64,000 bases of DNA from Clitoria ternatea (lineage: Eukaryota > Streptophyta > Magnoliopsida > Fabales > Fabaceae): the NCBI GenBank assembly GCA_037962975.1, contig CM075676.1:27461001-27525000 (forward strand). Direction: 5' to 3'. The notes below the pieces were generated by a model. The model saw nothing but the letters and a program-made list of their open reading frames with translations, had not been told where the DNA came from and made no database searches. Positions within the stretch are counted from its first letter, which is position 1. The number at the start of each line of letters is the position of its first letter. Shown one piece after another: positions 12,130-22,179 of the stretch. The position numbers and the translations under genes are program-made.

Positions 12130-12215
12130 CTTCTCTTAAGTATGTCAATATCAAGATCAAAGAATACTTTCTTCTCCTCGTCTCTAGCCTGCATAAAAAA
12201 CTAAAATAACACAAA
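12130..12215 (-). pseudogene. Athila-like gag N-terminal fragment (element F)
   Basis: On the minus strand the sequence reads MQARDEEKKVFFDLDIDILKRR. The corresponding place in element D (about 54897-54962, plus strand) reads RGEPFFFDPDIDLLERKLRK, so the two align residue by residue around FFDxDID. This is the start of the Gag protein of an Athila-clade retrotransposon. The rest of gag is missing because the CACTA-like sequence joins here. Between 12216 and 12321 lies the leader of the same element. Confidence 0.6.
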
Positions 12216-12321
12216 AAGAAACAATAATTCCTACTACTATTATTAGTAACGACAAAAAAGAACTAAAATGAAATTGGTTCAGACTAACGGTTCCCCAAGG
12301 ATTGTTGATATAAATCAATAA

Positions 12322-12339
12322 TCTCTAGCAACAGTGCCA
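12322..12339 (-). other. Primer-binding site of element F (tRNA-Asp type, decayed)
   Basis: The reverse complement is TGGCACTGTTGCTAGAGA. The Athila-type tRNA-Asp primer site is TGGCGCCGTTGCCGGGGA, so every mismatch is a C/T or G/A transition. It lies 6 bp from the LTR end inferred at 12346. The following text (ATATCAACAATCCTTGG) is also shared with element D downstream of its own PBS. Confidence 0.65.
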
Positions 12340-12345
12340 AAAACT

Positions 12346-12695
12346 TAATGGGAATTCATTAGATGAATACTTTGGCAAGTGCATCAATCATTTAAAGTAG
12401 TAAATTTTGTATCGCCCACAGGGATTGTGTTAAGTATCGTAACCTAGAAGATACGCTACCTAAACCTTTAGATGTAAGTAAGACATTTGTTTATAGACTT
12501 TCTAAATAATATGTATTTTTGTATTTTTAAAAACAATATAGTAATCAAAGTATTAAAAAGAGATCAGAAGTATACTAACAACATATTGGAATTGATTTCA
12601 TTTGTAATTTTCCCTTAAATTCACATAATTATGGCATTGGACTCAGTTAATGCAATGTTCAACTCTCACAGATAGATAGTTCCTAATTCCTTAGG
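12346..12695 (-). mobile_element. LTR of Athila-like element F, first visible part
   Basis: On the minus strand this is the 3' part of a 5' LTR. It shares the phrases CAATCCCTGTG and CACTTGCCAA, in the same order and at the same distance from the PBS, with the LTR end of element D (about 54565-54620). The LTR is interrupted at 12695/12696 by element A and resumes at 21702. Confidence 0.65.
12691..12695. repeat. Target-site duplication TTAGG of element A, left copy
   Basis: TTAGG directly before TGTAAC at 12696, repeated exactly at 21697-21701. Confidence 0.92.
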
Positions 12696-12884
12696 TGTAA
12701 CAACCCAGTTTTTTAATCGGTAATTAAACAGTGAAAAAATTAAAGTTTCTTAGAAAAATAAGAAATGAATTCTAGAAAATAGGAAATTGAATTCTGAATA
12801 TAAGGATATTTTTAGTCTGACTTAAAATGAAACTAAATAAAAATGGAACGTAGAATAAAATAAAATAATAAATAAAATAAAAAT

Positions 12885-13070
12885 CTTCCACAGTAATCTG
12901 CTACAGTAATTTGCTATAGTACCTGCTGCAGTAAATTGCTACAGTATCTGTCACATGAAAAATCTTGCAACTTCACGAGAATTCTTCCTCCTTCACACCG
13001 CCTCATGTCACTTCGATTTGCTACAAGGATTTGCTACAGTATCTGCTACAAGGATTTGCTACAGTAACCA
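12885..13070 (+). repeat. CTACAGTA short repeats in the U3 region
   Basis: TGCTACAGTA or close variants recur about eight times (12890-12952 and 13018-13066) just upstream of the TATA box. The same repeats occur at 19947-20010 and 20075-20125 in the 3' LTR. The position suggests promoter-proximal repeats, but no function is shown by the sequence. Confidence 0.8.
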
Positions 13071-13082
13071 CCATTGGAAGCC

Positions 13083-13090
13083 TATAAATA
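13083..13090 (+). promoter_or_regulatory. Putative TATA box, element A 5' LTR
   Basis: TATAAATA in the context GCCTATAAATAAAGC, with ATTGG about 10 bp upstream. The 3' LTR has the same site at 20139-20146. Transcription would start about 30 bp downstream. Confidence 0.65.
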
Positions 13091-13348
13091 AAGCTCCAAC
13101 CTTCCAAATTTCTTCAAAACTAAAAACATTACCAATTCCAGAACCTTTCATCTCCCTCTTCAAACTTTCAAAACCTTCATTTGCCATGCTCAAACTCTTT
13201 AATTTTGCATAAGAAGAAACTACACAAACTTGAAGATTTGAGGAAATACAAGGGAGTTTAACATAAGGAAAGCTTAGGGATCTTCAATTGAGGTAAGAAA
13301 GAGGAGATAAGATATTAAATACATAGAAATTAAGTTAGAATTGTTTGT

Positions 13349-14332
13349 TTAATTGTTTAGAAACTCATTTAGTTAGATTTTAATTTAATTTGAATTAAAT
13401 TGTAAAATTGATGCCAAATAGTTTGGAATATGATATATGATATGTTTCTAATGTTGTATGATGATTTGGAACCAATTGGCATATTTAATTTGCAATTAAA
13501 ATCATTAAAACAGTAAAAACAGAGGGAAACAGAGTGCTGTCTTCATATATGGATTATACTTGTAAATATGATGAAATATCGTATCTTCTTGAATTTTACC
13601 ATAAATTCTTATTGTTAAATTATGAATAAATTTAATGATATAAATTTACTACATTCATGCATCATATGCATTGGCCGTTCAAAGAATCCGCAGGGGGGTT
13701 CTTTGAGGGGGTTCCCGGTGGGGGAATGCGCTCTGTTGAGCAACAGACCTCTGCGGTGGTTTTATACCACAGCCGTCTTAAGGGCTAAGCAGTGTGTCCT
13801 TAAGGGGGGTCCCGTAACACTTGTTTTTGATATGATTTGTTTAATTGTTTAGAAACTCATTTAGTTAGATTTTAATTTAATTTGAATTAAATTGTGAAAT
13901 TGATGCCAAATAGTTTGGAATATGATATATGATATGTTTCTAATGTTGTATGATGATTCAGAACCAATTGGCATATTTAATTTGCAATTGAAATCATTAA
14001 AACAGTAAAAACAGAGGGAAACAGAGTGTTGTCTTCATATATGGATTATACTTGTAAATATGATGAAATATCGTATCTTCTTGAATTTTACCATAAATTC
14101 TTATTGTTAAATTATGAATAAATTTAATGATATAAATTTACTGCATTCATGCATCATATGCATTGGCCGTTCAAAGAATCTGCAGGGGGGTTCTTTGAGG
14201 GGGTTCCGGGTGGGGGAATGCGCTCTATTAAGCAACAGACCTCTGCGGTGGTTTTATACCACAGCCGTTTTAAGGGCTAAGCAGTGTGTCCTTAAGGGGG
14301 GTCCCGCAACACTTGTTTTTGATATGATTGTA
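13349..14332 (+). repeat. 492-bp tandem duplication inside the 5' LTR
   Basis: TTAATTGTTTAGAAACTC starts at 13349 and again at 13841. The two units stay collinear to the GC-rich block and the phrase CTTGTTTTTGATATGATT. The 3' LTR carries only one unit. Confidence 0.92.
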
Positions 14333-15000
14333 TTGTTATCCGATATTGGTGTTGCATTATGGGGCGCGATATCGGTTAGATATCCGTAAAAATATTATTG
14401 CTGAAAAATCACTGCAGATGTTCCCACCAGAATGGATCCATCATGCATTTTCATTCATATAGAGAATGGAATATTAATATAAATATAATACAAAATACGT
14501 GTTTGGCATCCACATCGCATAGCATCATACTTGTGATTGTGTATGTTCTAATCTAATTTCTATTTAATTGATATTTTATCTTACTTTTTCTGTTACTTGT
14601 GGCAACCCTTTAGTGGTTAACCAGGAAGACATGTGACAAAGTGGATGTTGCTGAATATGGATGAATTATGAAGGCTTTTGATGATGATGCTTGCTTGCGT
14701 GACTACTATTGCTGTATTATGTATATGCTATGTTTTGGTACTTTACATCTTTATATTTTATAAGATCTAGGTGCCTGTTGTAAGATATAATATGTATAAA
14801 ACTCTGATGTTATATAATAAGAAGTCAATTATGAAAAGGTTGCGCACTCTGATATTGTATTAGTAACCTCTGGAATCAGATTGTGAATCTCTTGATAATT
14901 ACCAGGTAAAAAAAATAAAATAAGTTATCCATGAGATTTTATATGGTGACGGTAATTATCTTGGGATTCGCAAGTTGACTCCAGGGCGTTACAACTGAAG

Positions 15001-15012
15001 TGGTATCAGAGC
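15001..15012 (+). other. Primer-binding site (initiator Met tRNA)
   Basis: TGGTATCAGAGC, the standard plant initiator-Met complement, 7 bp after the 5' LTR. Confidence 0.92.
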
Positions 15013-15254
15013 AATGGTTTATAAAACATAAATAAAACCTTAGGAAGTAACTAGAGATTAACATAAGATAGCTTGAAGTGTGTGAACCTTGATTGCTATC
15101 TATTTGAAATTTGTGTGCCTGTGTGTTATATGTGCTCTTTGTATGTTTCTGTTTAGTATAATTACTAGTCAGATAATGTAAAATTGTTAGAACTCTGAGT
15201 ATATTAGGTACTCAATAACTGAATGTAGTGGTACTCGTACCTGTAGGATAAGAA

Positions 15255-16355
15255 ATGGCTAGACGTCAGAACAATGATGCCATGGCTGCTGCATTCAATC
15301 AATTTGCTGAGATCCTTGAAAGACAGGAATAGCAAAGGTTAGCTGAAGGAACCCATGGACTTGACCGTTTCCTGAAAAGGAAACCTACCCAATTTAAAGG
15401 AGACTATAATCTAGAGGTGGCTTACCTGTGGATTAAAGAAATGGAACGTATCTTCTGATCTTTACCTTGCACTGAAGCCTAGAAGGTAGTATATGCTACC
15501 TATATGATGGTAGGGGAAGCAGAAAATTGGTGGATCTTCGCTTGCGATAGGTTACTAGAAGCTGGTAGACTACTTAACTGGGAAAATTTTAAAGAAAGTT
15601 TCCTCGAGAAATATTTCCCTGCTAATGTCACGAGCAAAAAGGAATTAGAATTTTTAGAATTAAAGCAAAGGAATATGTCTGTTGGAGAATACACTACCAA
15701 ATTTGAGGAACTATCATTGTTCTATCCTCTTTTCCAACAGCCAGGAACCGAGGCTTCTAAATGCGTCAAATTTGAAAATGGCTTAAGGCCAAAAATTAAA
15801 GAAGCCATAGGACATCAGGAGATTAGGAGTTTTCCTACGTTAATCAACAAATGCAGAATCTTTGAAGAGAACCATCGGGCTAGGATCGAGCAGGAGAAAA
15901 GCAGTAAATAATTGAGACCTCAACTAGTGAACTTTAAAAGGCGAGGAGCATTTAATCAGAATCGATTTCGAGGAGGATCAACTTCATCATCTAGAAAACG
16001 CGCGAACCAGCCAATCACATGAAACTGCTACAAATACGGAGGAAATCATAGAACCCGTGATTGTACACAGACAAATGTTACCTGTTTCCAATGCAACCAG
16101 AAGGGACATATTCGTCCTAACTGCCCATAACTTCACCAAGGCACTAACACTATGAATGTTAAAATTGAGAACAACAACAATAGAGCCAATAGAGGAGGAG
16201 CCAACATTCGAGATGGACGTAATACCAATGGTAGCGGAGGACTTAATGTCAAAGGCACAGCTAGTTGAGGACGAGGAAATGGACAACTAGTGAATAATCA
16301 GAACAAATCACCTGCAGCTGGCAGAGTATTTGCAATTAGTGGATCAGAGGCATCG
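15255..16355 (+). pseudogene. gag of element A (Tekay), broken by stops
   Basis: The frame starts at ATG 15255 (MARRQNNDAM). It contains the Ty3-Gag capsid region (GEAENWWIF, FLEKYFPANV, VGEYTTKFEEL) and two zinc knuckles. The second knuckle, CFQCNQKGHIRPNC, is complete. In the first, CYKYGGNHRTRDC, the second cysteine has become tyrosine. Premature stops are at 15330, 15456, 15480, 15909, 16020, 16128 and 16266, all in one register. Gag would form the cytoplasmic particle that packages element RNA; this copy cannot make it. The gag/protease limit is approximate because the two are one frame. Confidence 0.9.
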
Positions 16356-16781
16356 TAGGTAGATGACTTAGTACAAAGTGAGTGCATTCTTAACGATACT
16401 ACTTTATCAGTTTTATTTGATTCTGGTGTGACATATTCTTTTATTGCTGAAGAATGTGTTAGGCGTCTGAATTTACCTATGAAATCTATGCAATATGATT
16501 TGCTTGTCTCTACTCCTATTAGTAACCATCTTAGGACAGCTAACGTGTGTGAAGGCTGTTCTATACATATAGGAGGTAGAAATTTTAACGTGAACTTAGT
16601 ATGTTTACCATTAAAGGACTTGGAAATTATCTTAGGGATGGATTGGTTATCTGCTAACCATGTCCTTATGGATTGTCGTAATAAGACCGTGATCTTTCCA
16701 CCTGACAACATGGAGTGTCAGGAGTATGATGCCTCATAAAACCCTATAAGATATTCCTTAAACAATGAAGTCCAATTATTC
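16356..16781 (+). pseudogene. Aspartic protease of element A
   Basis: In frame with gag. The active-site region reads LFDSGVTYSFIAEECV at about 16419-16466; in element C it reads DLGATHSFISESCV. The Ala-to-Val and His-to-Tyr differences are both explained by C-to-T changes, while Asp-Ser-Gly remains. The flap/end block LEIILGMDWLSANHVLMDC is present at about 16620-16675. Stops at 16356 and 16737 bracket the domain. Confidence 0.88.
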
Positions 16782-18266
16782 ATGGTATTTGCACTTACAG
16801 GAGGAAAAGTTATTCCTGATGTAAGTAAGATACCAGTAGTCTGTGAATTCTCAGAAGTATTCCCTGAGGATGTTCCAGGATTACCTCCTGAACGAGAGAT
16901 AGAATTCTCTATTGACCTAATTCCTGGAGCAGAACCCATTGCTAGAGCACCCTATAGAATGTCTCCAATGGAATTGACTGAACTAAAGAAGCAAGTGGAT
17001 GAGTTATTAGAAAAGAAATTCATACGACCTGGTGTATCTCCTTGGGGAGCACCTGTACTACTAGTTAAGAAGAAGGATGGTAGTATGAGACTTTATGTTG
17101 ATTATCGCCAACTGAACAAAGTCATGGTTAAGAATAAATATCCGTTACTGAGGATCGATGACCTTATTAATCAACTACAAGGAGCTACTGTGTTCTCCAA
17201 GATAGACCTGAGATCGGGATACCATCAAATTCATGTGAAGAAAGAAGATATTCCAAAGACAACCTTTAGAACACGCTATGGTCATTATGAATATTTAGTT
17301 ATGCCTTTTGGGGTAACTAATGCTCCAGCCGTGTTCATGGACTACATGAACCGGATATTCCATCCATACCTTGATCAATTTGTCACTGTCTTTATAGATG
17401 ATATTCTTATCTATTCTAAAACCAAGGAGGAACATGAGGAACATCTGTACTTAGTGCTACAAATATTAAAGGAAAAGCAACTGTATGCCAAACTATCTAA
17501 ATGTGAGTTTTGGCTTAATGAAGTAAAATTCTTAGGCCATGTGATATGTAAGAATGAAGTGTCAGTCGACCATGCAAAGATTGAAGCCGTAATAGCTTGG
17601 GAAAGGCCGAAGACTGTCACAGAAATCAGGAGTTTCTTAGGACTCGTGGGTTACTATCGAAGGTTTATTGAAGGATTCTCCCGAATTGCCCTACCAATAA
17701 CTCGATTAACCTGTAAAAATAAACCTTTCATTTGGACTCCTGAATGCGAAGCAAGTTTCCAAGAATTAAAGAAAAGATTAACAACTGCACCAGTTCTAGC
17801 CTTACCTAATCCACACGAAAACTTTGAAGTTTATTGTGATGCTTTAAAGTTGGGACTTGGTTGTGTCCTAATGCAACAAAGAAAAGTAATTGCTTATGCT
17901 TCAAGGCAATTATGACCACATGAACTTAATTACCCTACTCATGACTTAGAATTAGCGGCCATTGTTTTTGCTTTAAAAATTTAGAGGCACTACTTATACG
18001 GTGTAAAGTTTGAAGTTTATAGTGATCATAAGAGTCTCAAATACCTATTTGATTAAAAAGAATTAAATATGAGACAACGTCGATGGATGGAATTTCTCAA
18101 GGACTATGACTTTGAGTTGAAGTATCACCCGGGGAAAGCCAATGTGGTTGCTGACGCACTTAGTAGAAAAGCTATTCATGTGGCAGCTTTAATGATAAAA
18201 GAATTAGAAATGATTGAATAATTTAGAGATTTAAATATAGCAGTTGGAGAGAAGTCTTCAGTAAAT
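16782..18266 (+). pseudogene. Reverse transcriptase and RNase H of element A
   Basis: The 377-codon stretch to 17915 holds the whole RT palm: KKKDGSMRLYVDYRQLNK, FSKIDLRSGYHQI, YLVMPFGVTNAPAVFMDYMN and the catalytic FIDDILIYS (17391-17417, Asp pair intact), then the thumb/connection SFLGLVGYYRRFIEGFS. RNase H follows (VYCDALKLGLGCVL, then HELNYPTHDLELAAIVFALK, SDHKSLKYLFD and the GKANVVADALSR end). In RNase H the stops at 17913, 17982 and 18054 fall where element C has Arg, Trp and Gln. A further stop lies at 18219 in the linker to integrase. All blocks are in one register. Confidence 0.92.
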
Positions 18267-19703
18267 ATGATTATAGGAGTTCTGAAAATGGTGTACGAAA
18301 AACAAAGATTGGATGAATATCTCCAAAAGATGATCAACACACAACATAATAAGAAAGATCTGGGATTACAAGAAGGTTTAGATGGAGTATGGAGGATGAA
18401 AGGAAGAATATGTGTTCTAGAGGATGCAGAGTTAAAGAAGATGATTCTAGATGAAGCTCACAAAAGTATACTTAGTATTCATCCTGGATCTACGAAGATG
18501 TATCAAGATTTAAGAAAGGACTTTTGGTGGAAGAGGATGAAAAAGGAGATAGCTGAGTATGTTTCATCTTGCTTAATATGTCAGAAAAGTAAAGTAGAAC
18601 ATCAAAAACCATCTGGCGGATTACAACCACTAGAAATACCAGTATGGAAATGGGATGACATTGCGATGGACTTTGTGTCAGGCTTACCTAGAACACAAAA
18701 AGGCAATGATGCTATCTAGGTGATAGTCGATAGATTAACAAAATCAGCCCATTTTCTCCCAATCAACATAAAGCATTCACTTAAGAAATTGGCTCAAGTA
18801 TATATAAAGGAGATAGTGAGATTACATGGAGTACCGTCAAGCATAGTATCTGATAGAGATCCTAGATTTACTTCTCGATTCTGGGGAAGTTTACATAAAG
18901 AGCTTGGTACTAGACTGAAGTTAAGCTCTGCGTATCATCCACAGACTGATGGCCAGTCAGAGAGGACTATCCAAAGTCTGGAGGATTTACTAAGAGCATG
19001 TGTATTAGAACATGGTGGAAGCTGGGAACATTACCTTCCACTAATCGAATTCATATATAATAACAGTTATCACTCAAGCATTGAGATGGCACCATATGAA
19101 GCATTGTACGGTAGAAAGTGCAAGACACCAATTTGTTGGTTAGAGACGGGTGAAAATCTGACTCTTGGACCAGAAATTGTCCAGCAAACAACATAGCAAA
19201 TTCGGATGATAAGAAAAAGGATGAAAATTGCGCAGGATCGGCAGAAGTCATATTATGATCAAAGGAGGAAGCCATTAGAATTCCAAGTTGGAGATTATGT
19301 ATTCTTAAAGGTATCACCCAACAAAGGAGTTGGAAGAGTGTTAAAAAGTAAGAAGCTTACTCCAAGATATATAGGACCATATGAGATTCTAAAAAGAATT
19401 GGTAAAGTGGCATATCAGATTGCATTGCCACCCCACCTTTCCAATCTTCATAATGTGTTCCATGTCTCACAATTACGGAAGTATGTACCGGATCTAGACC
19501 ATGTGATCGAGGCTGATGATATAGAAGTTAAGGAAAACCTTACGATTCCAGTAACACCAATGAAGATAATGGACAGAGATGTCAAGCAACTAAGAGGCAA
19601 GGAGATCTCATTGGTGAAAGTAGCTTGGCAACAAGGAGATGAAATAAGCATGACTTGGGAACGAGAAGACGAGATGAGAAGTCAATACCCTGAATTATTC
19701 TAA
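18267..19703 (+). pseudogene. Integrase with chromodomain of element A
   Basis: The zinc-binding region (AHKSILSIHPG ... CLICQKSK) and the catalytic core are all readable. The core blocks are MDFVSGLP, SDRDPRFTSRFW and YHPQTDGQSERT, carrying the Asp, Asp and Glu positions. The C-terminal GPYEILKRIG and HNVFHVSQLRKYV blocks follow. The last about 55 codons (KEISLVKVAW ... MTWEREDEMRSQYPELF) are a chromodomain, which in this family directs integration to modified chromatin. Premature stops are at 18717, where element C has Trp, and 19194. The natural terminator TAA is at 19701-19703, about 50 bp before the 3' LTR. Confidence 0.92.
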
Positions 19704-19740
19704 CAAGGTACGTTTAAATTTCGAGGACGAAATTTTTATA

Positions 19741-19752
19741 ACGGGGGGAGAG
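19741..19752 (+). other. Polypurine tract of element A
   Basis: ACGGGGGGAGAG abuts the 3' LTR. It is preceded by the phrase GAGGACGAAATTTTTATA, which element C also has in related form (GGGGACGAAATCCCCTTTTA). Confidence 0.88.
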
Positions 19753-21696
19753 TGTAACAGCCCATTTTTTTAATCGGTAATTAAATAGTGAAAAATTAAA
19801 GTTTCTTAGAAAAATAAGAAATGAATTCAAGAAAATAGGAAATTGAATTCTGAATATAAGGATATTTTTAGTCTGACTTAAAATGAAACTAAATAAAAAT
19901 GGAACGTAGAATAAAATAAAATAATAAATAAAATAAAAATCTTCCACAGTAATCTGCTACAGTAATTTGCTACAGTACCTGCTACAGTAAATTGCTACAG
20001 TATCTGTCACATGAAAAATCTTGCAACTTCACGAGAATTCTTCCTCCTTCACACCGCCTCATGTCACTTCAATTTGCTACAAGGATTTGCTACAGTATCT
20101 GCTACAAGGATTTGCTACAGTAACCACCATTGGAAGCCTATAAATAAGGCTCCAACCTTCCAAATTTCTTCAAAACCAAAAACATTACCAATTCCAGAAC
20201 CTTTCATCTCCCTCTTCAAACTTTCAAAACCTTCATTTGCCATGCTCAAACTCTTTAATTTTGCATAAGAAGAAACTACACAAACTTGAAGATTTGAGGA
20301 AATACAAGGGAGTTTAACATAAGGAAAGCTTAGGGATCTTCAATTGAGGTAAGAAAGAAGAGATAAGATATTAAATACATAGAAATTAAGTTAGAATTGT
20401 TTGTTTAATTGTTTAGAAACTCATTTAGTTAGATTTTAATTTAATTTGAATTAAATTGTAAAATTGATGCCAAATAGTTTGGAATATGATATATGATATG
20501 TTTCTAATGTTGTATGATGATTTGGAACCAATTGGCATATTTAATTTGCAATTAAAATCATTAAAACAGCAAAAATAGAGGGAAACAGAGTGCTGTCTTC
20601 ATATATGGATTATACTTGTAAATATGATGAAATATCGTATCTTCTTGAATTTTACCATAAATTCTTATTGTTAAATTATGAATAAATTTAATGATATAAA
20701 TTTACTACATTCATGCATAATATGCATTGGCCATTCAAAGAATCCGCAGGGGGGTTCTTTGAGGGGGTTCCCGGTAGGGGAATGCGCTCTGTTGAGCAAC
20801 AGACCTCTGCGGTGGTTTTATACCACAGCCGTCTTAAGGGCTAAGCAGTGTGTCCTTAAGGGGGGTCCCGTCACACTTGTTTTTGATATGATTGTATTGT
20901 TATCCGATATTGGTGTTGCATTATGGGGCGCGATACCGGTTAGATATCCGTAAAAATATTGTTGCTAAAAAATCACTGCAGATGTTCCCACCAGAATGGA
21001 TCCATCATGCATTTTCATTCATATAGAGAATAGAATATTAATATAAATATAATACAAAACACGTGTTTGGCATCCACATCGCATAACATCATACTTGTGA
21101 TTGTGTATGTTCTAATTTAGATGTTCCCACCAGAATGGATCCATCATGCATTTTCATTCATATAGAGAATGGAATATTAATATAAATATAATACAAAATA
21201 CGTGTTTGGCATCCACATCGCATAGCACCATACTTGTGATTGTGTATGTTCTAATCTAATTTCTATTTAATTGATATTTTATCTTACTTTTTCTGTTACT
21301 TGTGGCAACCCTTTAGTGGTTAACCAGGAAGACATGTGACAAAGTGGATGTTGCTGAATATGGATGAATTATGAAGGCTTTTGATGATGATGCTTGCTTG
21401 CGTGACTACTATTGCTGTATTATGTATATGCTATGTTTTGGTACTTTACATCTTTATATTTTATAAGATCTAGGTGCCTGTTATAAGATGTAATATGTAT
21501 AAAACTCTGATGTTATATAATAAGAAGTCAATTATGAAAAGGTTGCGCACTCTGATATTGTATTAGTAACCTCTGGAATCAGATTGTGAATCTCTTGATA
21601 ATTACCAGGTAAAAAAAATAAAATAAGTTATCCATGAGATTTTATATGGTGACGGTAATTATCTTGGGATTCGCAAGTTGACTCCAGGGCGTTACA
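19753..21696 (+). repeat. 3' LTR of element A (1,944 bp)
   Basis: Pairs with 12696-14993, starts TGTAACAG and ends GCGTTACA. It contains a 139-bp tandem duplication at 20981-21258 that the 5' LTR lacks. TATA box at 20139-20146. Confidence 0.93.
20981..21258 (+). repeat. 139-bp tandem duplication inside the 3' LTR
   Basis: GATGTTCCCACCAGAATGG starts at 20981 and again at 21120, each followed by ATCCATCATGCATTTTC and the ACGTGTTTGGCATCC phrase. Confidence 0.92.
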
Positions 21697-21701
21697 TTAG
21701 G
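21697..21701. repeat. Target-site duplication TTAGG of element A, right copy
   Basis: Exact match to 12691-12695. Confidence 0.92.
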
Positions 21702-21825
21702 CATTATTACTAATTTAACACAACTAAATCCTAATCTCGTAGGTATCAATTTCTACTAAGTTGAATTGTAAAAACTATAGGAACCCTAGCTATTCACCCT
21801 AATTCCTTAGGCTTGAAGTAATTAG
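21702..21825 (-). mobile_element. LTR of Athila-like element F, second visible part
   Basis: 124 bp between elements A and B. Reversed, it contains AAGGAATTAGGGTGAATA, close to AAGGAATTAGGGAATAACC in the LTR of element D (about 54309). It shows that A and B inserted at nearby points of one LTR. The last five bases (ATTAG, 21821-21825) are the left target-site copy of element B. Confidence 0.65.
21821..21825. repeat. Target-site duplication ATTAG of element B, left copy
   Basis: ATTAG directly before TGTCGCGAC at 21826, repeated exactly at 43091-43095. Confidence 0.93.
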
Positions 21826-22179
21826 TGTCGCGACCTGGATCGCGACGGCGCGGCCGACCCTCTTGAAATAAAACGAGTTTCAAAATCCTTTCAAAATGAA
21901 AACAGGGAGTCGCCACCAACGTTTTTATCCATAGGAAAAACATTGGGAAAAAACTAAGTTCAGTAAAGCACTAGTTTAAAAATGAGATTCAAGTTCGGGA
22001 GTCGGTTACGAGTAGGGAAGGTATTAGCACCCTACATCGCCTGTCAAAAATAGTACCAAGATTGAAAATATGCAACATAAATAGCCTTACAAAAGATGTT
22101 ATATTTCTCCCCTTTTATTGTTGTACTTTGTGTAAAAACAGAAGGAACAAACTGAACAGACATGGAGTGTAGGTCAACA

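Larger units (their letters stand above)
10335..12135. mobile_element. Non-autonomous CACTA-like DNA transposon remnant
   Basis: The left end reads CATTAGTGCAGAAACAGG, one C-to-T change away from the CACTAGTGCAGAAA type of CACTA terminus. It is followed by a run of short inverted motifs, ACATCGGTTTT...AAAACCGATGT, typical of CACTA subterminal regions. Similar motifs recur at 11740-12065. No transposase coding sequence is visible between them, and the right terminal inverted repeat was not found. The right side appears to abut or truncate the Athila-like gag of element F at about 12130-12135. Terminus and family are inferred from motif resemblance. Confidence 0.5.
12696..14993 (+). repeat. 5' LTR of element A (2,298 bp)
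   Basis: Pairs with 19753-21696. It is 354 bp longer because it contains a 492-bp internal tandem duplication not present in the 3' LTR. The 3' LTR has its own 139-bp duplication instead. A TATA box lies at 13083-13090. Confidence 0.93.
12696..21696 (+). mobile_element. Element A: complete Tekay-clade Ty3/Gypsy chromovirus (9,001 bp)
   Basis: Two LTRs (12696-14993 and 19753-21696) begin TGTAAC and end GTTACA and are flanked by the duplication TTAGG. The initiator-Met PBS lies at 15001-15012 and a polypurine tract at 19741-19752. Between them lies one gag-protease-RT-RNase H-integrase-chromodomain frame. The domain order and the C-terminal chromodomain place it among Tekay/Del chromoviruses. 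The frame (15255-19703) is open except for 15 premature stops, with no frameshift, so the copy is a non-coding but structurally intact element. In the first about 330 bp of the LTRs I see eight or nine differences, suggesting a fairly recent insertion. Confidence 0.95.

Noticed and set aside
13622..14389. 76- and 91-residue ORFs repeated in element A LTRs (also 20678-20953), and 85-residue ORFs at 12955 and 20011
   Set aside because: Conservation is explained by recent LTR copying and the 492-bp duplication. No start context or domain supports a protein.
15001..15012. tRNA-like sequence
   Set aside because: It is only the 12-base complement of initiator Met tRNA used as PBS, not a tRNA gene.
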